Assembly: GCA_052035915.1 (NCBI GenBank)
Contig: JBPOHE010000161.1
Span: forward strand, 1 to 28,031
Direction of reading: 5' to 3'
DNA length: 28,031 nt
Origin: JBPOHE01 sp052035915
GTDB lineage: Bacteria; Pseudomonadota; Gammaproteobacteria; Chromatiales; Chromatiaceae
The stretch's first letter is position 1. Each line of letters opens with the position of its first letter. Both the position numbers and the translations under genes were made by a program. The notes under the pieces are model-generated. The model searched no databases. It was not told the DNA's origin and saw nothing but the letters and a program-made list of their open reading frames with translations. Shown here piece after piece: positions 17,099-23,866 of the stretch.

Positions 17099-18331
17099 GT
17101 GAACAAGATAGTTCGGAAAGGGTCATCACACCCATCCCGGGTGCCGGAGACGAAACCGGCTCCAGGCGGTGAACCCGCCTTCGGGGGGGTGCGCATTGGC
17201 TTGGTGGTCAACGAGTTGTCGGGAGATATCCTCGGCGCCTCTCTCATGGCGGCGATCCGGGAGCAGGTTCCCGAGGCCGTTTTCGAAGGGATCACGGGAC
17301 CTGGGATGGAGGCCCAGGGCTGCGTCAGCCTCTCTTCCCTGGAGCAGTTATCCGTCATGGGGCTGGTCGAAATCCTGCGCCATCTGCCGGAGATCCTGCG
17401 CCTGCGCCGGAAAATTCTGCGCCATTTTCTCGCTTATCCTCCGGATGTGTTCATCGGCATCGATGCCCCTGATTTCAATCTCGGACTGGAAAAGCGCCTG
17501 CGACAAGCCGGGATCCCGACCGTTCACTATGTTTGCCCGAGCGTCTGGGCTTGGCGACCCGGGCGGATCAAGGTGATCCGGCGCGCGGTGGATCTGGTGC
17601 TGAGCCTCCTGCCGTTCGAGGAGGCCTTTTTGGCCCAGCACGGCATCCCCGCCCGTTTTATCGGTCATCCCCTGGCGGATGAGATCCCCTTGGAGGTTGA
17701 TACCCAGGCCGCGCGGGCGAGGCTGGGGATTCCTGCCGAGGCCAGGGTGCTGGCGGTGTTGCCTGGGAGTCGGCGGGGAGAAGTGAGTCGTCTCGCCAGG
17801 GTTTTTATCGAGGCCGCCCTGCGGCTCAGAAACAAGGTCCCGGATTTGTTCGTGGTCGTTCCCATAGCGCGGCCTTCGTTACAGGCAGGAATACGTCGGG
17901 TGCTGGATGAGATGGGTGCGAATCTCCCCCTCCTGTTCCTGGATGGCCAGAGCCGGGAGGCGATGGCGGCGGCGGATTGGGTGCTTGCCGCCTCGGGGAC
18001 CGCTACCTTGGAGGCCATGTTGCTGCATCGGCCTATGGTGGTGGCCTATCGGCTGCATCCACTGACCTATTGGCTACTGAGGTTGTTCAGGTTGGTGAAA
18101 GTGCCTTTTATCGCCTTGCCGAATCTCCTGGCGGAGGCGCCCCTGGTACCTGAATTCGTGCAACACCGCTGTCGCCCCGAATTTCTGGCAGAGGCCCTGG
18201 GTATCTATGTCGAGCGGCCTGAAGTTGTGGCCGCTTTGCGGGAACGCTTCACCCGAATGCATCGAGCGATGCGGCGGGAGGCCAGCCGACAGGCCGCGCA
18301 GGCGGTGCTCGCCCTATTGAGGTCGGCATGA
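17099..18331 (+). CDS. lpxB: Lipid A disaccharide synthase
   Basis: Membrane-associated GT-B glycosyltransferase family 19 enzyme that joins lipid X to UDP-2,3-diacylglucosamine. The 410 aa use a GTG start; a second GTG at 17189 would remove a 30-residue N-terminal extension and match E. coli length (382) better. Conserved blocks: SGDILGASLM, FIGIDAPDFNLGLEK, HYVCPSVWAWRPGRI, LPGSRRGEVSRL, ASGTATLEAMLLHRPMVVAYR and IALPNLLA. The usual GExSGD start motif reads NELSGD here. lpxA is missing in front of it; the stop overlaps rnhB as ATGA. Confidence 0.95.
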   Translation: MNKIVRKGSSHPSRVPETKPAPGGEPAFGGVRIGLVVNELSGDILGASLMAAIREQVPEAVFEGITGPGMEAQGCVSLSSLEQLSVMGLVEILRHLPEILRLRRKILRHFLAYPPDVFIGIDAPDFNLGLEKRLRQAGIPTVHYVCPSVWAWRPGRIKVIRRAVDLVLSLLPFEEAFLAQHGIPARFIGHPLADEIPLEVDTQAARARLGIPAEARVLAVLPGSRRGEVSRLARVFIEAALRLRNKVPDLFVVVPIARPSLQAGIRRVLDEMGANLPLLFLDGQSREAMAAADWVLAASGTATLEAMLLHRPMVVAYRLHPLTYWLLRLFRLVKVPFIALPNLLAEAPLVPEFVQHRCRPEFLAEALGIYVERPEVVAALRERFTRMHRAMRREASRQAAQAVLALLRSA

Positions 18332-18915
18332 GCGAGAACCTGGATCTCGTCGCCGGGGTGGACGAGGCAGGGCGTGGTCCCTTGGCTGGTGCGGTGCTGG
18401 CCGCGGCGGTGATCCTGGATCCTTTCCGCCCCATACCGGGACTAGCCGACTCCAAACAACTTTCCCCGGCCCGACGCGAGGTCTTGGCGGCACAGATCCG
18501 CACCCAGGCCCTCTGCTGGGGGATGGGGCGGGCCGAAGTGGAAGAGATCGACCGTCTGAACATCTTGCGTGCCAGTCTGCTGGCCATGGAACGGGCGGTG
18601 GCGGCCCTCTCTGTCGTGCCGCGAATGGTGCAGGTCGACGGCAACCGCTGCCCGACCCTGCCCATGCCGGTGCTGGCCATCATCGGTGGCGATGCCAAGG
18701 TGGCGGCCATCAGCGCCGCCTCGATCCTGGCCAAGGTGGCACGGGATGCGGAAATGGTGGCGCTCGAGGCCCTCTATCCTGGGTATGGCCTGGCCAGACA
18801 CAAGGGCTATCCCACCGCCGAGCACCTGCGGGCACTGGAATCCCTGGGGCCGACACCGATCCACCGCCGCAGCTTCCGCCCCCTGAAGGGGCGGTCTTGC
18901 AACCCTTGCGAATAG
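18328..18915 (+). CDS. rnhB: Ribonuclease HII
   Basis: Cleaves RNA in RNA-DNA hybrids and removes misincorporated ribonucleotides. The 195 aa (E. coli 198) have GVDEAGRGPLAGAV with D12 and E13, QVDGNRCP with D104, and GGDAK with D122, the four acidic active-site residues. The helix SAASILAKVARD and the C-terminal YGLARHKGYPTAEHL are typical. It overlaps lpxB by 4 bases and is followed by dnaE after 10 bp, the usual order. Confidence 0.97.
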   Translation: MSENLDLVAGVDEAGRGPLAGAVLAAAVILDPFRPIPGLADSKQLSPARREVLAAQIRTQALCWGMGRAEVEEIDRLNILRASLLAMERAVAALSVVPRMVQVDGNRCPTLPMPVLAIIGGDAKVAAISAASILAKVARDAEMVALEALYPGYGLARHKGYPTAEHLRALESLGPTPIHRRSFRPLKGRSCNPCE

Positions 18916-18925
18916 ACACAGCTCG

Positions 18926-21900
18926 ATGGCGATTGACTTCGTTCACCTGCGGGTCCATTCCGAATATTCCCTGGTAGACGGTTTGGTCCGCATCAAACCC
19001 CTGACCGAGGCGGTGGCCCGGAGCGGGATGCCGGCGGTAGGACTGACGGATCATGTCAATCTGTTTGGCATGGTGAAGTTTTACAAAGCCGCCATGGCGG
19101 CGGGGGTAAAGCCGATCATCGGCGTGGATGCCTGGTTACAGAACCCGGCCGACGTAAACAAACCCTTCCGCCTCACCCTGCTGGTGCAGAACCAGACCGG
19201 CTATCGCAACCTCACCCGCCTGGTGTCCCGCGCCTATCTCGAAGGGCAGTACCTGGGTGAGCCCAGGCTGCAACGGGAATGGGTGGAAGAGGCGGGCACG
19301 GGGCTGATCCTGCTCTCTGGCGGTCGCGAAGGAGACGTGGGGCAGGCCCTTCTGGCCGGTCACGAGGACCTGGCCGGACAACTGGTGCGGCGTTGGCGGC
19401 AACTGTTTGCGGATCGTTATTACCTGGAACTGGTGCGGACGGCGCGACCTCAGGAAGAGGCGTGTCTCCATCTCAGCGTCGATCTGGCGGCCCGCTTCGA
19501 TATCCCGGTGGTGGCCACCAACGATGTGCGCTTTCTCGAACGGGAGGAGTATGAGGCCCATGAGGCCCGGGTCTGCATCCATGAGGGGCGTATCCTGGAC
19601 GATCCCCGTCGCCCCAGGCGCTACAGCGAGTGGCAATATTTGCGTCGCCCGGACGAGATGCGTGAGTTGTTCGCCGATATCCCGGAGGCGCTAGAGAATA
19701 GTGTCGAGATTGCCAAGCGCTGTACGCTCGAACTCACCCTGGGAAAAAACTACCTGCCGGCCTCGCCGATCCCGGACGGCGTCAGCCTCGCGGACTATTT
19801 CTCCAGTCAGTCCCGTAACGGCCTGGAATGCCGCTTGAGGGAGGTTCTGGACCCCGAGGCCGCCGATTACGCGCAACGCCGACTGGGCTATCTGGAGCGG
19901 TTGGAAACCGAAATCGACGTCATCAGCCGCATGGGGTTCAGCGGCTATTTCCTGATCGTCGCCGACTTCATCCGTTGGGCCAAGGACAACGACATCCCTG
20001 TAGGACCCGGACGCGGATCCGGGGCCGGGTCCCTGGTTGCCTATTCCCTGGGTATCACCGATCTGGATCCCATCGCCCAGGATCTGCTGTTCGAGCGCTT
20101 TCTCAACCCCGAGCGCGTTTCCATGCCGGACTTCGATATCGACTTCTGCATGGAGGGTCGCGACCGGGTGATCGACTATGTGTCCCATCGCTATGGGCGG
20201 GAGTCCGTCTCCCAGATCGTCACCCATGGCTCCATGGCGGCCAAGGCGGTAGTGCGGGATGTCGGCCGGGTGCTCGGGCATCCCTATCCCTTCGTGGACG
20301 GTATCGCCAAACTGGTCCCCTTCGAGATCGGCATGACGCTGGAGCGCGCCCTGGAGCAGAGCGAGGAGTTGAACCAGCGTTACCGCAACGATGAGGAGGT
20401 GCAGACCCTGATCGACCTCGCCAGGAAACTGGAAGGCCTTGCCCGCAATGTCGGCAAGCATGCGGGCGGCGTGGTGATCGCCCCGACGGTGCTGACGGAT
20501 TACTCCCCCCTCTATTGCGAGGCCGGCGGCGGCAATCTGGTGACCCAGTTCGACAAGGATGATGTCGAGGCCATCGGCCTGGTGAAGTTCGACTTCCTCG
20601 GTTTGCGCACCCTCACCATCATCGACTGGGCCTTGAAACGGGTGAACCGGGAGCGGGCGCAGTCGAGTCTGCCGGCGATCGACATCGCCAGGATCCCCAT
20701 GGACGATGCGGAGGCCTTCAAGCTCTTGAAGCGCGGCGAGACCACCGCGGTCTTCCAGTTGGAATCCCGGGGCATGAAGGAACTCATCAAAAAGCTGCAA
20801 CCGGATTGTTTCGATGACATCACCGCCCTGGTCGCCCTCTATCGCCCCGGGCCGCTGCAATCCGGCATGGTGGACGACTTCATCAATCGCAAGCATGGAC
20901 GGGCGGCGGTCAGTTATCCCCATCCCAAGCTGGAGCCCATTCTCAAGCCCACCTATGGCGTCATCCTCTATCAAGAGCAGGTGATGCAGATCGCCCAGGT
21001 GCTGGCGGGCTATACCCTGGGCGGCGCCGATCTGCTGCGCCGGGCCATGGGGAAGAAAAAGCCCGAGGAGATGGAGAAGCAGCGCGGCGTCTTCACCGAA
21101 GGGGCGGTGGCGGCCGGCGTGGCCCGGGATACGGCGACCTATATCTTCGATTTGATGGAGAAGTTCGCCGGCTACGGCTTCAACAAATCCCATTCCGCCG
21201 CCTATGCCCTGGTGTCCTATCAGACCCTCTGGCTCAAGACCCACTATCCCTCCGCCTTCATGGCCGCCGTGCTCTCTTCCGACATGGACAACACCGACAA
21301 GGTGGTGGGCTTCATCGAGGAATGCCGGGTCATGGGCCTGCGGGTGGATCCCCCCGATGTCAACCTTTCCGAGTACAGATTCAGCGCCGAAGGCGAAGGC
21401 AGGATCCTCTATGGATTGGGGGCCATCAAGGGGGTCGGGCAGTCGGCCATCGAAGGGGTTCAGGAGGCCAGAAACAACGGCGGCGTGTTTCGCGACCTTT
21501 TCGATTTCTGCCGCCGCATCGATCTGCGCCGCGCTAACCGGCGGGTGTTGGAGGCCATGATCCGTTCCGGGGCACTGGATTCGCTGGGACAGAACCGCGC
21601 GACCCTGATGGCCCAACTTCCCCTCGCCCTGCGAGCGGCGGAACAGTTCGAGACCATGCGCCTGGTCGGGCAGGCGGATCTCTTCGGCATGACCGAGCCC
21701 CAACCCGAGGGGGGCGTGCTGGGTGTGGTACCGCCGGAGGAATCCGAGTGGCCGGAGGATCTCCGGCTGCAGGGCGAGAAGGAGACCCTGGGTCTCTACC
21801 TGACCGGCCATCCCATCGAAGGCTACCGCAAGGAATTGGATCAGATCGTCACCGCCCGTCTGGGCGAATTGGCCGACGAACCGCCACCGCGGCCATCCGG

Positions 21901-22498
21901 TTTCGGCAATGGTCGCAACAACGAACCGGCGACCGTGGTCGCTGGCTTGGTGGTTGCCATGCGGCAGAATCGCACCCAGCGCGGACGCATGGCCTCCATG
22001 ACCCTGGATGATCGTAGCGGTCGGCTCGAGGTCACCGCCTTCACCGAGGTGTACGAACGTCACCGCGAACTCATCGCCCCGGACCGGATCCTGGTAGTCA
22101 GCGGCCATCTTGGGTACGACGAGTTCCGCGGGGCCGTCAGTCTGCGCGCCGAGCGGATCTGGACCATGGAACAAGCGCGAGAAGGTTTCGGCAGCCATCT
22201 TCAGGTTCTCATCGACCATTCCGGACCCAAGCCGGCCCTGGCCGAAGCCTCCCGGTTCAGGGAATTCACCAACCTCCTGCACGAGTATGCGGGGGGTATC
22301 TGTCCAGTTCGCATCGACTATCTGTCCGCCGAGGCCAGGGTCAGCCTCAGCCTGGCCCAGGAATGGCGCCTCGCCCCCCGGGACGAACTTCTCAAGCGGT
22401 TGGAGCGGTTGTTGGGGCCGGGAAAGGTGGAGATGCTATACAACAAGACTCCCCGCGTCCTGCCGGAAGGGAATCCGCAACGGGTCGGGGCCGGTTGA
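18926..22498 (+). CDS. dnaE: DNA polymerase III alpha subunit
   Basis: Catalytic subunit of the replicative polymerase, 1190 aa (E. coli 1160). Domains in order: PHP domain (about 1-280, VHLRVHSEYSLVDGL and GLTDHVNLFG); palm with catalytic Asp402 and Asp404 in PDFDIDFCMEGRD and Asp556 in VKFDFLGLRTLTII; and fingers with GGADLLRRAMGKKK and KFAGYGFNKSHSAAYALV. A helix-hairpin-helix region follows (ILYGLGAIKGVGQSAI). The beta-clamp motif is QADLFG at 916-921, and an OB domain with a tau-binding C-terminal region ends the protein. It is the last gene of the cluster. accA, often next in enterics, is not here; a repeat zone follows. Confidence 0.98.
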   Translation: MAIDFVHLRVHSEYSLVDGLVRIKPLTEAVARSGMPAVGLTDHVNLFGMVKFYKAAMAAGVKPIIGVDAWLQNPADVNKPFRLTLLVQNQTGYRNLTRLVSRAYLEGQYLGEPRLQREWVEEAGTGLILLSGGREGDVGQALLAGHEDLAGQLVRRWRQLFADRYYLELVRTARPQEEACLHLSVDLAARFDIPVVATNDVRFLEREEYEAHEARVCIHEGRILDDPRRPRRYSEWQYLRRPDEMRELFADIPEALENSVEIAKRCTLELTLGKNYLPASPIPDGVSLADYFSSQSRNGLECRLREVLDPEAADYAQRRLGYLERLETEIDVISRMGFSGYFLIVADFIRWAKDNDIPVGPGRGSGAGSLVAYSLGITDLDPIAQDLLFERFLNPERVSMPDFDIDFCMEGRDRVIDYVSHRYGRESVSQIVTHGSMAAKAVVRDVGRVLGHPYPFVDGIAKLVPFEIGMTLERALEQSEELNQRYRNDEEVQTLIDLARKLEGLARNVGKHAGGVVIAPTVLTDYSPLYCEAGGGNLVTQFDKDDVEAIGLVKFDFLGLRTLTIIDWALKRVNRERAQSSLPAIDIARIPMDDAEAFKLLKRGETTAVFQLESRGMKELIKKLQPDCFDDITALVALYRPGPLQSGMVDDFINRKHGRAAVSYPHPKLEPILKPTYGVILYQEQVMQIAQVLAGYTLGGADLLRRAMGKKKPEEMEKQRGVFTEGAVAAGVARDTATYIFDLMEKFAGYGFNKSHSAAYALVSYQTLWLKTHYPSAFMAAVLSSDMDNTDKVVGFIEECRVMGLRVDPPDVNLSEYRFSAEGEGRILYGLGAIKGVGQSAIEGVQEARNNGGVFRDLFDFCRRIDLRRANRRVLEAMIRSGALDSLGQNRATLMAQLPLALRAAEQFETMRLVGQADLFGMTEPQPEGGVLGVVPPEESEWPEDLRLQGEKETLGLYLTGHPIEGYRKELDQIVTARLGELADEPPPRPSGFGNGRNNEPATVVAGLVVAMRQNRTQRGRMASMTLDDRSGRLEVTAFTEVYERHRELIAPDRILVVSGHLGYDEFRGAVSLRAERIWTMEQAREGFGSHLQVLIDHSGPKPALAEASRFREFTNLLHEYAGGICPVRIDYLSAEARVSLSLAQEWRLAPRDELLKRLERLLGPGKVEMLYNKTPRVLPEGNPQRVGAG

Positions 22499-22537
22499 GT
22501 CGCCGGACCGGAGGCCGGAGCGCCCCTTCGCGGCAAC

Positions 22538-22671
22538 GGTTCCGGGCATTGACCGAAAACGGCTATTTTTCGTTCTTATTTAGAGAACAATGCACCTTAT
22601 TTAAGAGTTATTGTTCTTATATAGAGAACAAAAAACCAGCTCAAAGCGCCCATGCCGGGAAACGCGGAACC
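22538..22671. repeat. Short inverted-repeat element, copy 2
   Basis: Second copy of the element at 300-427. It opens with GGTTCCGGGC (22538) and closes with GCGGAACC (ending 22671), with an AT-rich core holding GTTCTT at 22572 and 22613 and palindromes of the form TTGTTCT-N7-AGAACAA. Left-end and internal spacings (34 and 41 bases) equal copy 1; the right arm is eight bases longer. It begins 39 bases after the dnaE stop codon. Confidence 0.7.
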
Positions 22672-22942
22672 AGATCGGGCCAGCCGTGACGGCTTCCCTG
22701 TCTCTCGCCGTTTTTCCGCACGCCGCTTCGGGTGCGGCGATAGGTGCGCTTCGCTCACCACGGCCTGCGAACTCGAACCTCCCGGGAATCGGGATTCCCC
22801 CCATCCTTGTATCTTCCCTCTGGATACTCCGGGGTGGGGGGTTCATAACGGCGGAATCTTGGACCAAGCCGGCCTTTCCGAAGAGGAGTCCTGTCTCCTC
22901 CTTGGCCCAGGCTGGAGCAGGCTCCGTTACTGATAGGTAGTG

Positions 22943-23093
22943 ATACCATTTCTCGATAGGTATTATCGATATTCGTAGGCTGGTGTTGAGGCGCGAAGCG
23001 CTGAAACCCAGCTTCTCAGTAGCTGGGATTCGCTTCGCTCATCGCCAGCCTACCTCATGGCTTTTAGGCGGATAAACTAATAGGAAATGGTAT
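22943..23093. repeat. Nested palindromic intergenic repeat
   Basis: Outer arms ATACCATTTC (22943-22952) and GAAATGGTAT (23084-23093) enclose inner arms GTAGGCTGG (22975-22983) and CCAGCCTAC (23045-23053). Inside these sit GCGAAGCG / CGCTTCGC and ACCCAGC / GCTGGG pairs. The whole can fold into one long hairpin. The GTAGGCTGG...GCGAAGCG design resembles palindromic repeats scattered through many proteobacterial genomes. A degenerate right half recurs at 23565-23605. Confidence 0.65.
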
Positions 23094-23276
23094 GGGATAA
23101 CCGTTCAGTTCCATCTCCACTACATGGGGGAGAAGGTCTAGGCCGAGGCGAGTGAAGGGTTACCTCACCGAGGAGCCGAAGAGGGATTCGATCGGATCTC
23201 GATTTATCATGAGACCCGGATACACTAGTTGTTGCCGCCGTTCTACTGGTTAGTCGACCTTGGGAGGATAGACTCG

Positions 23277-23498
23277 ATGTCCAGGCTCATACTCTGTTCC
23301 GTACTCTGTGTTGTTCTTGCGGCCTGCGCGACGCCCCAGGTCACCATGAAAAATCCCTCCACAGGCAAGATCGTGGTCTGTGGCGGCGGCACCAGTGGTT
23401 CCGTGCTCGGCGGTTATATCGGCCATCAGATGCAAAAGCGGAATGACGAGGACTGTGTCAAGAGCTATGAAGCCAAAGGCTACAAACGCCAGAACTGA
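23277..23498 (+). CDS. Small lipoprotein, 73 aa
   Basis: The start at 23277 has GGGAGG nine bases upstream and gives MSRLILCSVLCVVLAAC, a signal peptide ending in the lipobox LAAC, so the mature protein should begin with lipid-modified Cys17. The mature part is about 57 aa: VTMKNPSTGKIVVCGGG, a Gly/Ser-rich stretch, then DEDCVKSYEAKGYKRQN, with two Cys that could pair. It resembles small uncharacterised envelope lipoproteins in which a Cys and a final GYKR-like tail are conserved; no function can be given. It lies alone between two repeat clusters. Confidence 0.75.
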   Translation: MSRLILCSVLCVVLAACATPQVTMKNPSTGKIVVCGGGTSGSVLGGYIGHQMQKRNDEDCVKSYEAKGYKRQN

Positions 23499-23564
23499 GG
23501 TGATTTTTTATCAAGGGTTGAGTTCAAGGTTGGGTTCCAAGCGCCGCCACCCAGCGGACAAGGT

Positions 23565-23605
23565 GCTGGGATTCGCTTCGTTCACCATCAGCCTATCCCA
23601 TGCCT
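23565..23605. repeat. Degenerate right half of the nested palindrome
   Basis: GCTGGGATTCGCTTCG here is identical to 23022-23037, and the following TTCACCATCAGCCTATCCCATG matches the right arm of the 22943-23093 repeat with a few changes. The left arm is missing, so this looks like a decayed or truncated copy. Confidence 0.55.
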
Positions 23606-23657
23606 TTCTCAAGGCATTCCGTGATTCCAACGGCTCGAGTGGGTTCAGTTACCACAT

Positions 23658-23726
23658 CAATGCCATTAAGTTAAGCCGCTCATGATTCGACAAGCTCACC
23701 ATGAGCGGCTTAACTTAATGGCATTG
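23658..23726. repeat. Perfect palindrome with 27-bp arms
   Basis: Arms 23658-23684 and 23700-23726 are exact reverse complements around a 15-base loop. The inner part (CCGCTCATG ... TTCGACAAGCTCACCATGAGCGG) matches a REP-like motif common in proteobacterial intergenic DNA, as I recall it. The outer 18 bp (CAATGCCATTAAGTTAAG) extend it beyond the usual core. It could terminate the lipoprotein transcript or be a mobile palindrome. Confidence 0.75.
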
Positions 23727-23866
23727 GGTGCCACATCTTTACCCATCGAGTACGGACAACCTAATAGGAATTTATATTGAAGTCCCGAATGATTTACGTG
23801 CAATTCTATAAATATCCAGTGCGCCGATTTATACTTAGATTTATTTAAGAGAAAAAAGGGCAGATT

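Larger units (their letters stand above)
22499..23276. other. Repeat-rich gap between dnaE and the small lipoprotein gene
   Basis: I see no convincing gene in this 778-bp stretch; the short open frames lack ribosome sites and family features. Besides the two repeats listed separately, it carries a series of small perfect palindromes. They are AGCCGT/ACGGCT (22682-22694), CCGCAC/GTGCGG (22716-22737), GGGAATC/GATTCCC (22784-22799) and GAGGAG/CTCCTC (22883-22900). Any of these could contribute to terminating the dnaE transcript, though none has a T run. Confidence 0.5.
23499..23866. other. Repeat-bearing gap before the large secreted protein gene
   Basis: A 368-bp gap without a gene. It holds the degenerate half repeat (23565-23605), the 27-bp-arm palindrome (23658-23726), a CTAATAGGAA motif (23761) also found at the edge of the nested palindrome (23078), and then about 100 bp of AT-rich sequence leading to the next gene. 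TATACT at 23830-23835 may be a -10 element, but no good -35 is present. Confidence 0.5.

Noticed and set aside
19691..22282. 863-codon open frame on the minus strand inside dnaE
   Set aside because: Antisense to a complete dnaE with all catalytic motifs; long shadow frames are common in GC-rich coding DNA, and the translation shows no domain.
22611..22940. Possible small gene of about 109 codons after dnaE
   Set aside because: No ribosome binding site, starts inside the inverted-repeat element, and its composition reflects repeat DNA rather than protein.
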